Source: Winogradskyella sp. PG-2 (GTDB lineage: Bacteria > Bacteroidota > Bacteroidia > Flavobacteriales > Flavobacteriaceae). From it: 64,000 nucleotides of DNA. The position numbers were made by a program, and so were the translations under genes. The notes under the pieces are model-generated. The model was not told where the DNA came from. It saw nothing but the letters and a program-made list of their open reading frames with translations, and made no database searches. Of this stretch, positions 9,691-18,488 are shown one piece after another. The stretch's first letter is position 1. Each line of letters opens with the position of its first letter. The DNA lies in contig NZ_AP014583.1 in assembly GCF_000828715.1 (NCBI RefSeq), forward strand, positions 1,548,001 through 1,612,000. Reading direction: 5' to 3'.

Positions 9691-10323
9691 TTAAATATTT
9701 TGGCGATGTCTGTTGTTGATTTCCATAATCTCAAAAATAAATTTTATAATAAGAAATGGAATGATAGCTAATGCACTACCATAGCTACTAAAATCAAAAT
9801 CAGTTTCAACTATTTTTCCAGAAATAAAAGACCATATAAATACTCCAAAAACAATGGAAAGATGTGAAGTAATTATGCCTTTAGAAAGAACATGATGAGC
9901 ATTAGGTTGTGGTATACTTTCATAGTGGTATTCGATGACTTCACGAATAAAAAAGCTTAATACACTAAAATTAAACCAAACATTTTTGAAAAGGAAAACT
10001 TCAAAATTACCATTAATTACATCAGTGGATTTCCAGTCTAACAAAAACCCAAAGAAAACAATTATAAAAATAACGTAGATGCCTAACATAAAGAAACGAC
10101 TTCTTACAAGTTTTCTATAGGTGGATAAATCAGTAATTGTATTAGATTTAAATCTACTTTTTAAAAAATCGAATATAGTTTTGAGAAACTCATCAATCCA
10201 GAGTAGATAAATAATATAGAACACACTTATTTGTTGTTTAGAAATAGCCAAAATTGTGAGAATACTAAAGACTATAAGTGATAATATCTCTGCGATTCTA
10301 GATGTTTTTAATGTAGTACTCAT
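9691..10323 (-). CDS. Integral membrane protein of unknown function
   Basis: A 210-residue protein with about five hydrophobic segments (among them IAEILSLIVFSILTILAI and FMLGIYVIFIIVFFGFLL). I do not recognise a family. An ATG at 10362 would add 13 residues but overlap the upstream alkyltransferase gene by 35 bp. The ATG at 10323 leaves a 4-base gap after that gene's stop and puts the hydrophobic segment near the N-terminus, so I prefer it. It is probably translated as part of the ogt transcript. Confidence 0.7.
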   Translation of the reverse strand: MSTTLKTSRIAEILSLIVFSILTILAISKQQISVFYIIYLLWIDEFLKTIFDFLKSRFKSNTITDLSTYRKLVRSRFFMLGIYVIFIIVFFGFLLDWKSTDVINGNFEVFLFKNVWFNFSVLSFFIREVIEYHYESIPQPNAHHVLSKGIITSHLSIVFGVFIWSFISGKIVETDFDFSSYGSALAIIPFLIIKFIFEIMEINNRHRQNI

Positions 10324-10327
10324 AGAA

Positions 10328-10801
10328 TTAAAACAAAGATTGTTGCTTATAAGGACTTTCATGCTCTAACAGCCACTGCTTTCTATGTAATCCACCAGCA
10401 TAACCGGTTAGACTACCATCACTTCCAATAACCCGATGGCATGGTACAATAATCCAAAGCGGGTTTTTACCATTAGCACTTGCAGCAGCTCGGATAGCCT
10501 TAACATCACCAAGTTGTTTGGATAAATTTAGATAAGAGATGGTTTTACCATAAGGAATAGTTTCAAGTTGATTCCAAACTCTTTTTTGAAAATCGGTACC
10601 TTGAGGATTAAGCTTTAGATCAAAAGTTTTGCGAGAACCATCAAAATACTCTTGTAGTTGAGTAGCGCAATCTTCAAGTTCTGAGGGAATAATATCAGTA
10701 ATATTTTCTTCAGAATTTAATACTGTTACTTGAGAAATACCATCATTATCACCAACAATTTTAGTGAATCCTAAAGGTGAATTAATGATGCATGTCTCCA
10801 C
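10328..10801 (-). CDS. ogt: Methylated-DNA--protein-cysteine S-methyltransferase
   Basis: A suicide DNA-repair protein of 157 residues that removes alkyl groups from O6-alkylguanine (and O4-alkylthymine) onto its own cysteine. The active-site motif VPCHRV carries the acceptor Cys at about residue 121; the helix-turn-helix region (PYGKTISYLNLSKQLG, AIRAAASANGKNP) precedes it, and GYAGGLHRKQWLLEHE closes the domain. The start is GTG, 3 bp after the CNNM gene's stop; there is no in-frame ATG, so GTG is needed. No Ada regulatory domain is present, so it is the constitutive Ogt-like form. Confidence 0.93.
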   Translation of the reverse strand: METCIINSPLGFTKIVGDNDGISQVTVLNSEENITDIIPSELEDCATQLQEYFDGSRKTFDLKLNPQGTDFQKRVWNQLETIPYGKTISYLNLSKQLGDVKAIRAAASANGKNPLWIIVPCHRVIGSDGSLTGYAGGLHRKQWLLEHESPYKQQSLF

Positions 10802-10804
10802 TAT

Positions 10805-11929
10805 TTATTCGTTTTCTTCTGAGGGTTTATCTTCAAAAATCCCTAATTTTTTGGCTCTAGCTTCCCAGCTTTTTCTTGCCATATGTTGAAGATCCGATAC
10901 ATTATCACTTTCGTCCATAATTTCAAGTCCAAGTAAAGTTTCAATAACATCTTCCATAGTTACTAAGCCACTAACAGAACCGTATTCATCAACAACTAAA
11001 GCCATATGATTTCTGCTTTCAACTAATTGTTCAAATAATTTTGGGATTGGTAAATCACGTTCTACAACAATGATATTTCTTTTAAGTTCTGATAATTTTT
11101 TTGAGCCATTATCTAAAGCCATTTCTTTAAAGACCTCTCCTTTTAAGACTAAACCCTTAATATTATCTGGATTATCAGAAAAAATAGGAATCCTTGAAAA
11201 ACGGAGATTCATATTTTTATTAAAAAACGCTTCAACAGTTGAGTTTTCATCTTCAGCTTTCATAACGGTTCTAGGCGTCATAACATCTTTAGCAAAAACC
11301 TCTTTAAAGGTTAGAAGATTTTTAATGATTTTACTTTCATTTTCTTCAAACACACCTTCTTCTTCTGCTATTTCTGTCATAGCAACAAAGCCCTCTCTAC
11401 TTAAAACACTTCCGTGGCCTTTTCCTCCAATTAGTTTAGTAGTGAGCTGAAGTATCCATAGAATGCCGGTCCATTTTAAAGGAAAGATTAAAACATTAAG
11501 TGCTTTTGTTGTAAAATTTGCTAATTGTTTCCAATACGTTGCACCAATTGTTTTAGGAATAATCTCTGAAGCCACCAAAATAAGAATAGTCATAATAGTG
11601 GAAACCACACCAACCATGGCCTCTTCTGTAAAGTCAAACCCTAAAAAACTTCGTGTAGTGCTACCATAAAGCTCAGTATATGCAACCTTAGCTTGTACAC
11701 CAACTAAAATAGCACCAACAGTGTGTGCAATAGTATTGAGTGTAAGGATGGCAATTAAAGGACGATCTACATCCTTCTTTAATTCTTCTAAATCATTGGC
11801 GTAAGATTTCCCTTCTTTCTTTTTAAGATTAAGAAATGTTGGAGTGATACTTAAGAGTACAGCCTCTAAAATTGAACATAAGAATGAAAAGAAAATAGAA
11901 ATGACAGCGTAAAAAATGAGTAAGCCCAT
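10805..11929 (-). CDS. CNNM/HlyC-CorC family membrane protein (DUF21 plus CBS pair)
   Basis: A 374-residue protein: an N-terminal DUF21/CNNM transmembrane domain (about 1-165, with four hydrophobic segments) followed by a cytoplasmic CBS-domain pair (about 205-325: DVMTPRTVMKA, then MALVVDEYGSVSGLVTMEDVIETLLG). Relatives are Mg2+ (or Co2+) efflux or homeostasis proteins, often named hemolysins for historical reasons. It appears to lack the usual C-terminal CorC/HlyC transporter-associated domain, ending instead in a short charged tail. First gene of the minus run that includes ogt. Confidence 0.88.
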   Translation of the reverse strand: MGLLIFYAVISIFFSFLCSILEAVLLSITPTFLNLKKKEGKSYANDLEELKKDVDRPLIAILTLNTIAHTVGAILVGVQAKVAYTELYGSTTRSFLGFDFTEEAMVGVVSTIMTILILVASEIIPKTIGATYWKQLANFTTKALNVLIFPLKWTGILWILQLTTKLIGGKGHGSVLSREGFVAMTEIAEEEGVFEENESKIIKNLLTFKEVFAKDVMTPRTVMKAEDENSTVEAFFNKNMNLRFSRIPIFSDNPDNIKGLVLKGEVFKEMALDNGSKKLSELKRNIIVVERDLPIPKLFEQLVESRNHMALVVDEYGSVSGLVTMEDVIETLLGLEIMDESDNVSDLQHMARKSWEARAKKLGIFEDKPSEENE

Positions 11930-12022
11930 TAATGGTATTGAAGTTTAGTTATCACAAAGTTACAAAATGAATAACTAAACACGTTATAGAATTTTGGTTC
12001 TTAGTTATTTGAAAATAAAAAG

Positions 12023-12047
12023 TCTTTAACTTGTTTTTAGTTAAAGA
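12023..12047 (-). terminator. Rho-independent terminator
   Basis: TCTTTAACT and AGTTAAAGA form a 9-bp stem around a 7-base loop, with a T-rich tract on the minus-strand side (and A/T tracts on both sides). It lies 27 bp past the stop of the secreted helical protein gene. Confidence 0.7.
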
Positions 12048-12073
12048 TTTTTAAAAAGTTATTTTATTGATGA

Positions 12074-12727
12074 TTAATTTTTGCCTCCTGCACGCTTAGC
12101 TTCTCGTTCAGCTCTAGCTAATTCACGTTTAGCTCTTGCGAGATCTCTTTCGGCTCTTTCAATTTCTCGTTTAGCTTTTGCAGCAGCTCTTTCTTCTTCC
12201 TTCTGAGGGTCAGTACCAGAGATATAATATTTTAAATCTTGTCCTAAATTATTTATTTTTTCTATAAAGCCTTTTGATGCAAATTCAGTATCTACATACA
12301 TTCTTAGATGACCTTTGGTAAGCTTACATTCAAATATTTCATCACCACTTTGGCTATCTGACCATAAGTAAGTATTTCCTTTCACAGTAAGATTTCCCTT
12401 ACCAAGTTTTTCTATTAAAATAGCTTTTACACCATTGTTTTTAGATTTGTGATAACTCGCTCTAAATTTATAGCTATCATCTGAAATTGAAATTGAAACA
12501 GAGCTATTACTTGATTCGTCATCATCGTTTTCAATTGAAATTGAATAGGATGTTCCAGAAGTCGTTTTTGTTTTTGGAGTTTCTGGCGGTGTTGGAGGTT
12601 GAGGTTTTGTTTGTGCATTAAGTTCTAAGGTTGAAAATAATGCCATAATAAATAGTAAACAAACAGTTCTTTTTACATCTACTATTCTGATGCTTCTTTT
12701 TACGTTTTTTGATTTTTTGAAATTCAT
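12074..12727 (-). CDS. Secreted protein with acidic/serine linker and charged C-terminal helix
   Basis: A 217-residue protein of no family I recognise. Residues about 20-38 are a signal peptide (LLFIMALFSTLELNAQ), after an unusually long basic N-region. Then come a proline-rich stretch (PQPPTPPETPK), an Asp/Ser-rich beta segment, a globular core (about 85-165), and an Ala/Arg/Glu/Lys-rich helix (about 170-214) with AKRE- and AERE-type heptads that could form a coiled coil. It should be periplasmic or outer-membrane-associated. Its promoter carries the same operator at the same spacing as the promoter upstream of the two-component genes, so it is probably a direct target of that system. Confidence 0.8.
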   Translation of the reverse strand: MNFKKSKNVKRSIRIVDVKRTVCLLFIMALFSTLELNAQTKPQPPTPPETPKTKTTSGTSYSISIENDDDESSNSSVSISISDDSYKFRASYHKSKNNGVKAILIEKLGKGNLTVKGNTYLWSDSQSGDEIFECKLTKGHLRMYVDTEFASKGFIEKINNLGQDLKYYISGTDPQKEEERAAAKAKREIERAERDLARAKRELARAEREAKRAGGKN

Positions 12728-12756
12728 AAGTATTCGTTTTTAATGATTGTACAATA

Positions 12757-12764
12757 CAAATGTA
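12757..12764 (-). promoter_or_regulatory. -7 promoter element for the secreted helical protein
   Basis: Minus-strand TACATTTG fits the Bacteroidota -7 consensus TAnnTTTG, 30 bp upstream of the ATG at 12727. No good TTTG is seen 17-23 bp further upstream, so the -33 half is weak, as expected of an activator-dependent promoter. The operator starts exactly 36 bp upstream. Confidence 0.65.
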
Positions 12765-12800
12765 GATGACAAAACTCGTCTAAAAAAGAAAATGCTAGGC

Positions 12801-12818
12801 GTTAACCTAGCATTAACC
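12801..12818. promoter_or_regulatory. Operator copy A (GTTAAC direct repeats, 11-bp period)
   Basis: GTTAACCTAGCATTAACC holds two near-identical hexamers (GTTAAC, ATTAAC) one helical turn apart, the arrangement bound by OmpR-family response regulators. The sequence AAAAGAAAATG and six further bases precede it, exactly as in copy B. It lies between the response regulator stop (12835) and the secreted-protein gene. Binding by the adjacent regulator is inferred. Confidence 0.7.
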
Positions 12819-12834
12819 AAGCTTATATATTGTA

Positions 12835-13521
12835 TTAACATACCTTAAATTCTAAACCAACATTCCTGATGCTTTCAATAGATATAGACGTGTCTAATTT
12901 AAAGTATTTACGAAGTCTACTGATGAATACATCCATACTTCTCCCCGAAAAGAAATCATCATTTCCCCAAACAGCTTTTAAGATATCTTCACGTTTTAGA
13001 AGTTGATTTTTATGCTTGTACAAAAATAAGATAAGCTCTCCTTCTTTTTGTGTGAGTTGTTTTTTGTAGCTACCACAAGTTATTTCTAATCTTTTGGTAT
13101 CGAGACTATAATTACCAATTTTGATAATTTCTGATTGTTGAAGTTGTATTGATGATTTTTCTGTTCGCCTAAGAATATTGTTAAGCCTTAAAACAAGTTC
13201 ATCTGCTTCAAAGGGCTTTACGATATAATCGTCAGCACCAAGTTTTAAACCTTTAATTTTGTCTTCTTTGAGTTTACGAGCTGTTAGGAAAATGAATGGT
13301 GTTTCAGGATTAATATCTGCGACTTTTTCTGCTAATGTGAAGCCATCCATTTTCGGCATCATTACATCAAAAACACAAATATTATAAGTGTCTTTTTTGA
13401 ATAATTCTAGAGCTTCTCTCCCATCTTTAGCCCAAGTAATTGTATAACCTGATATTTCTAAATATTGTTTTAAAATATTTCCAAAGTCAACATCGTCCTC
13501 TGCTAATAAGATACTTTTCAT
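12835..13521 (-). CDS. OmpR-family response regulator
   Basis: A DNA-binding response regulator of 228 residues. The receiver domain (1-120) has acidic pocket D9/D10, phosphoacceptor D52 (FDVMMPKMDG), switch Thr in FIFLTARK and Lys in DDYIVKPF. The OmpR/PhoB winged helix (about 135-228) has the typical LTQKEGELILFLYKHKNQLLKREDIL segment and SRLRKYF recognition region. It starts 12 bp after the sensor kinase stop, so the pair is one operon, arranged like Bacteroides RprX-RprY. The two GTTAAC direct-repeat operators nearby are its likely targets. Confidence 0.93.
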   Translation of the reverse strand: MKSILLAEDDVDFGNILKQYLEISGYTITWAKDGREALELFKKDTYNICVFDVMMPKMDGFTLAEKVADINPETPFIFLTARKLKEDKIKGLKLGADDYIVKPFEADELVLRLNNILRRTEKSSIQLQQSEIIKIGNYSLDTKRLEITCGSYKKQLTQKEGELILFLYKHKNQLLKREDILKAVWGNDDFFSGRSMDVFISRLRKYFKLDTSISIESIRNVGLEFKVC

Positions 13522-13532
13522 GTTAAAATTGT

Positions 13533-14927
13533 TTAATTAAACGGAAGCGTTAAAATAAAAGTAGTGCCATTACCTTCTTTACCTAAAACACGGATGTTTC
13601 CATTGTGTGCCTTTATAATTTGATTGGTATAATATAAACCAAGTCCAAGTCCTTTTACATCATGAATTTCCTTATTTCCTACTCTAAAGAATTTTTCAAA
13701 TACTTGCTTTTTATCCTTCTCCGATATTCCAATACCATTATCTGTAATTGAAATTTTTAATTCAGTGTTACTTTCAACATTAAAATTGATTATAATCTCA
13801 TCACCTGAGTATTTAACAGCATTCTCTAAAACATTTAGGAGTGCTGTAGTCACAAAAAACTTATCCAGCTTTAATTGATTGGTTAATATCGAAAAATTTC
13901 TGTTAAGTGTAAGGTTTTTGGTCGTTATAGAAAGCATAAAATCATCTAAAACAGTATCTAAATATTTCTTAACATCAACAGTTTCTTTATTAAGCTGAAT
14001 CTCTTTGTAGCCCAAACTATTATTTAACACTTGGTCAATCAATTTTTGAAGTCTTTTATTCTGACGCTCTATTGTGTTTATAGTATTTCTGACTAATAGA
14101 GGTTGTTGTTTTACATTATCATTATTTAGCATTTTTGTGGCTAAAGTTAGTGTAGCCAATGGTGTTTTAAGTTCGTGTGTAATATTATTGACAAAGTCAG
14201 TTTTAATATCGGCAATTTTCTTTTGTTTTATTAGGCTTTTAATGGAGTAGTAGAGTAGTCCAATAACAGTTGCAAAAATGAAGAGGGATAATAATAATAG
14301 ACCCAACATTTGTTTAAGCACTATCTTTTTCCAACCAGCAATATCTATTTCATCAGCACTCTGAAAAGTGAGACTAAAGGATATTTCTTTAGCTTCTCCA
14401 TTAATAACTCGATTAGAATCATGATCTGTTTGCCAATTAGTAGTGCTTATACCAATACTATTATCCTCAGAGAAATTATCCCCTAAAATGATTTGTTTTG
14501 CACCCTTTTTAGAGTGAAATAAGGTATCATTTTTTACAGAGTCTGTAATAATTATAGCCCTTACTTTTTTATGAAATCTAATACCATAAGGAACATTACT
14601 TTCTACTAAAGCTTTTTGATATTCAGAAATATAAGCCTCATTAACAGAGTCAATAACTAACTCTAAACCTTGAATAACATCTTCTTTTTTAACAAGATTA
14701 AATTTATAATCAATAAGTTTATTCACAAATTGTTCTTGCCAAATATCTGAGAGCGAATCTAGTGCAGAAGAAAAATCATCAATTTTAGAAATTGATCTAG
14801 TCGTCTCTCTAATAAATGCTTTTTTCTTTAATTCGTAGGTGTTATTTACTAAATACCCTTGTATAATAGAAAGTGCTATTAAACCAAGGATTGAAGCAAT
14901 AATTAAAAGATTAATTTTTCTTTTCAT
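13533..14927 (-). CDS. Membrane sensor histidine kinase of the adjacent OmpR-type regulator
   Basis: A 464-residue kinase. TM1 is at about 6-26, a periplasmic sensor of about 180 residues follows, TM2 is at about 208-230, then a HisKA domain with H251 in the H-box NNITHELKTPLATL. The HATPase domain has the N-box LLNVLENAVKYSG, G1 TDNGIGIS and G2 GLGLGLYYT. The signal is unknown; the sensor region resembles no family I know. The gene follows a 28-codon ORF and a long terminator-like hairpin, so its transcript level may be set by read-through. Confidence 0.92.
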   Translation of the reverse strand: MKRKINLLIIASILGLIALSIIQGYLVNNTYELKKKAFIRETTRSISKIDDFSSALDSLSDIWQEQFVNKLIDYKFNLVKKEDVIQGLELVIDSVNEAYISEYQKALVESNVPYGIRFHKKVRAIIITDSVKNDTLFHSKKGAKQIILGDNFSEDNSIGISTTNWQTDHDSNRVINGEAKEISFSLTFQSADEIDIAGWKKIVLKQMLGLLLLSLFIFATVIGLLYYSIKSLIKQKKIADIKTDFVNNITHELKTPLATLTLATKMLNNDNVKQQPLLVRNTINTIERQNKRLQKLIDQVLNNSLGYKEIQLNKETVDVKKYLDTVLDDFMLSITTKNLTLNRNFSILTNQLKLDKFFVTTALLNVLENAVKYSGDEIIINFNVESNTELKISITDNGIGISEKDKKQVFEKFFRVGNKEIHDVKGLGLGLYYTNQIIKAHNGNIRVLGKEGNGTTFILTLPFN

Positions 14928-14943
14928 ACGATATCGTAAGTTA

Positions 14944-15014
14944 AAAAAACAGAGTTTACAGTTTTATGGTTGATTGATTTTTTTGATTGATGCTATTTGT
15001 AAACTCTGTTTTTT
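14944..15014 (-). terminator. Long-stem terminator-like hairpin between the 28-codon ORF and the kinase gene
   Basis: Arms 14944-14960 and 14998-15014 pair perfectly over 17 bp (core ACAGAGTTTACA with its complement) around a 37-base loop, followed on the minus strand by a run of T. The loop contains a direct repeat of TTGATTGAT. It lies in the leader between the small ORF and the kinase start, so it can act as a terminator or attenuator. Confidence 0.7.
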
Positions 15015-15027
15015 AATTCTGAAATCA

Positions 15028-15114
15028 TTATCTAAAACGTCTTTTGGTATTCCAATTATACGCTTTAGTTCTTTGATCTCTTTCTGTAATTTGATTGTTG
15101 TTTAAAGTTCTCAT
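15028..15114 (-). CDS. Candidate 28-residue basic small protein or leader peptide
   Basis: An ATG-to-TAA frame that begins MRTLNNNQ and ends KRRFR, rich in Arg, Asn and Lys (net positive) with no hydrophobic segment. I know of no family. It is the first ORF after promoter B: the -7 box is about 31 bp upstream of its ATG. It is separated from the kinase gene by a 17-bp-stem hairpin. This could be a functional small protein, a regulatory leader, or chance. The promoter, ORF and hairpin in sequence make it more than chance in my view. Confidence 0.5.
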   Translation of the reverse strand: MRTLNNNQITERDQRTKAYNWNTKRRFR

Positions 15115-15144
15115 GATTAAATAATTTTTTGATTGATGATGATA

Positions 15145-15174
15145 CAAATCTAGAGCGAAGAACTTAGATACAAA
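15145..15174 (-). promoter_or_regulatory. Promoter B: -7 TAGATTTG and -33 TTTG
   Basis: On the minus strand TTTG (15171-15174) and TAGATTTG (15145-15152) are 18 bp apart, a full match to the Bacteroidota promoter form. It reads toward the 28-codon ORF and the two-component genes. Operator B starts 36 bp upstream of the -7 box. Confidence 0.75.
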
Positions 15175-15188
15175 AGAAAATGGACTAG

Positions 15189-15206
15189 GTTAACCTAGCG
15201 TTAACC
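15189..15206. promoter_or_regulatory. Operator copy B (GTTAAC direct repeats, 11-bp period)
   Basis: GTTAACCTAGCGTTAACC differs from copy A in one base and is preceded by the same AAAAGAAAATG plus six bases. The left half is also within the 14-bp palindrome CTAGGTTAACCTAG. The site lies upstream of the small ORF and kinase, consistent with autoregulation, and 125 bp upstream of the divergent pseudogene at 15331. Confidence 0.7.
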
Positions 15207-15330
15207 CTAAGAAATTTAGTTTCCTATATATATCAAGGACTCAAAAGATTTCTTTCATACCTAATTAACATTATTTATCTTAGTGTTCGGTTCTGTTTTT
15301 GCGAATATTTCTATTGTAAAACTTTAATAT

Positions 15331-18095
15331 ATGAGGTTAAGGAAAGTTCTATTTTTAATGCTATTTGTATTGTTTTTCTGTATATGTAATATTCAGGCAC
15401 AAATCGTAAATAATATTACAAAGCCATCATTGTCAAAAACTAGTTTAGCAGAGAAGATATACTTGCAGCTAGATAATACGATATATCAGACTGGTGAGAA
15501 GATTTGGTTTAAGACAATTGTTTCGAAATCGTTTGACAATAGTCTTACGGATATTAGTAGTATTATTTATGTAGAACTCATTGATTTTAACGAGAATATT
15601 ATCGAAAAGAAAATGTTAAAACTCAATTAAGGCATTGCACATTCATCTTTTGATCTTCAGGAAAGCTATAAAACTGGGAAGTATACAGTGAGAGCATATA
15701 CTCATTGGAACAGAAATTTCGGGGATAATTTTATATTCAAACAACAGATAGATGTCTTTAAGTTAAAGCAAAAAGATGAACTAAAGAACCCTATACTAAA
15801 TGCATTAGTTATTGTTGGCGATACTAGTTTGCTCACCGCAGATATTAATCCTAGAGTTATAGATGCTAAATATAGAGGCAAACTTAAGTTGTATATAAAA
15901 ACAGATTTTACTATTGATTCTTTAGAACTCAAAAAGGAAGACAATAACATTTACAAACTTAATTATCAATTGCCTAAGGGCATTAGTCAAGCCAAACTTA
16001 GCTTTAAAATAATATCTGAAGACAAGTTTTTTAATACAAAAACAGAAGATATTTATAGCAAGACCGTTGTTATAGATGAAAATTATTTAGATGTTCAGTT
16101 TTTTCCTGAAGGAGGTGATTTGGTGAATGGTCTTTTAAGTACAGTTGGGTTAAAGTCTATAAACTATAATGGTCTAGGCCATAAAGTATCTGGAAGTATA
16201 AAAAATAATGAAGGGATAATCATAACAACCTTTAATAGCAATGATTTAGGTATGTGTACCTTTAAGTTATTACCAGAGCTTGGTAAAAATTACTATGCAG
16301 AAGTTTATAAGCAAGACATAATATATACTTATGCATTACCAAAAGCCAAACGAAGTGGAAGCGTATTAAGTTTAGCTAACTTAAATAATCAAGTACATTT
16401 ATCTTTAACACATAGCTCAAATAATTTAAGTACTGTTACTGTAAAGACCACTTCAAGAGGTGTTACTTATCATGATTTTAATATTCAATTAAAGGATAAA
16501 CAAGGAATAGCGAGTATACCAACACGCTCATTGCCAGATGGTATTGTTAAGATAAGTGTTTATAATCTAAGTAATCAAATTATAAGTGAACGTTTATTTT
16601 TTAATAATAGAGTAGATAAACATTTAAATCTTTCTGTCAGTACAAATAAAGAAAACTATACTCAACGTGAAAAAAATAATTTAACTATTGAACTAGACAG
16701 TCTACAATTATTAGATAGCACTACAGTTTCGGTTTTGGTATTACAAAAAGGAAAATTAGAAGCCTCAAAACAGTTTAAATCCAATTTAAAATCATACATG
16801 CTACTCAACTCAGAGTTGAATGGCTTTATAGAAAACCCATCGTCTTACTTCGATTCAACTAATATCGATAGAGTATTAGATTTAGAGGCCTTGATGCTTA
16901 CACAGGGTTGGAGAGCCTATAAATATGAGAAAAGTTTAGCAGGTACTTATTATAGATACAAAGCTGAGAAAAACCTCACCATATCAGGTACCATCGGTGA
17001 ATATTTTAATCCCTTAAAACGACCAAAACAAGCATTAGATTTAAACATGATTGTGTATGATGAGCCTGCAGATATTTATAAACAAGAAATAGATTCTAGT
17101 GGGAGATATCGATTTGAGATTGATGATATATATAAACCAAAAGCGGAGGTGTTTATGCAAGTTGTAGATAAGAAAGGAGAGCCTAAAGATTTTGGAATTA
17201 ATCTAGATAAAAAGTGGTCACCAAATTAGATATAGCCAAAAATAAGACTATCGTATTACCAGAGCAGGTCATATCACAATTTACTAAAACAACTGAACTC
17301 ATTAATAAGCGTCAACAAGATTACGAAACATTTTACAACGCCATTGCATTAGATGAAGTAAAACTTAGAGATTGTAAATTAACACCAGAAAGAGAGAAAT
17401 CTATTGAACTACATGGTGAACCACAACATGTAGTTGATGGTGAAGAGTTGGAAAAAGTCGCACCAGATTGGAATCATGGGATATATAGTGTTCTTGGTGC
17501 CAAGTATCCTAATTTAGTAAGAATTATTCTGGTACCTGGAATTCCACCATGGTATTATGCAAAGGTAGTAAAGTCAAATATCACATTAGTTTTAATCGAT
17601 AATATACCTGTTTACATTGGAGATTATAAATTTATTCAAGACTTCCCAATAGATGAAGTCGAAAGTCTCGATATTATAATTAAGGCAAAAGATGTCTATA
17701 GATATGCTTCTGAAATATTTGGTAGAGGTGATATAAACTTTGGAACAAATGTAGTAAGCTATCTTAATATCTATACAAAATCAGGTAAAGGTTTATTTGG
17801 TATGACTAAAACAAAAGGAGTGCGTACAGATGAAATTGCTGGTTTTTCAGAATCTGTTATGTTTTACGCACCAGGTTATGATAATCTTACTAATCAAGAT
17901 TTGGTAATCCCAGATAACCGGAGTGTTATTCATTGGTCGCCAGATATTAAATTAAATGATAAAGGCGAGTATATTGTTGAGTTTTATTATGATGACTATA
18001 TTGGTGAAGTATCCGTTATTATCGAAGCTATTTTTCAAGATGGTAAAATAGGGTATGTAGAGAAAACCTATTCGGTTAAAGAAGCCCAACGATAA
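15331..18095 (+). pseudogene. Broken MG2/TonB-plug-like exported protein gene (one stop, one frameshift)
   Basis: The gene would encode about 920 residues. A signal peptide (ending NIQAQ) is followed by an alpha-2-macroglobulin MG2-like domain (EKIYLQLDNTIYQTGEKIWFK), a long beta-rich region and a C-terminal TonB-plug-like segment (LVLIDNIPVYIGDYKF, then VSYLNIYTKSGKG). An in-frame TAA at 15628-15630 interrupts the first 99 codons; the same frame resumes at once (GIAHSSFDLQ). At the AAAAA run near 17209-17213 one base appears missing: the first frame stops at 17227-17229 and the C-terminal 290 residues are in another frame. Intact homologues in Bacteroidota are cell-envelope proteins of unclear role. 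Confidence 0.8.
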
Positions 18096-18102
18096 TTTTT
18101 GA

Positions 18103-18486
18103 TTAATTAGTATATGCCAATAAATCTCTAATATCTATATCGGTTAATTGCGGAAAGTAAACACAAGTTTCATTAAAACCCTTGCTGTCTATTGTAGTTT
18201 TATCTACTCTCAAATATTTTTGAATAGCAACAGAATCATATTTTTCTGCTATACCTCTAAGAGGAGGTCCTGTCATAATTTCATCTAACTTATGGCAAGC
18301 AGCACAATTTGAATTAAAGATTTGCTTGCCTTTAAAAGCGTTTTCAGATAGATTAGCAGTACCACAAAAAGATTCAAAATCCGTTACTCCACAAAATGCA
18401 ATTGGTTGAGGTGTTTTTAAAGAAAAAAATAAAATACCCAAGCCACCTAAAATTATAAATGTTGATATGAAGAAAAAACGTTTCAA
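18103..18486 (-). CDS. Membrane-anchored c-type cytochrome
   Basis: A 127-residue protein: N-terminal membrane segment (about 4-24), then a cytochrome c domain with one heme-attachment motif CAACH (NSNCAACHKL) and GPPLRGI. It should face the periplasm. Met18 of the usual distal ligand position is not obvious: the place where a Met often sits near the C-terminus reads CVYFPQLTD, so the sixth ligand is uncertain. Two extra Cys (CGVTDFESFCG) precede the domain. The start is TTG, five bases past the hemB stop, with no ATG nearby, so it is probably translated from the hemB transcript. Confidence 0.8.
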   Translation of the reverse strand: MKRFFFISTFIILGGLGILFFSLKTPQPIAFCGVTDFESFCGTANLSENAFKGKQIFNSNCAACHKLDEIMTGPPLRGIAEKYDSVAIQKYLRVDKTTIDSKGFNETCVYFPQLTDIDIRDLLAYTN

Positions 18487-18488
18487 TA

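Noticed and set aside
11070..11669. Plus-strand ORFs opposite the CNNM/CBS gene
   Set aside because: Antisense shadows of a clearly assigned gene.
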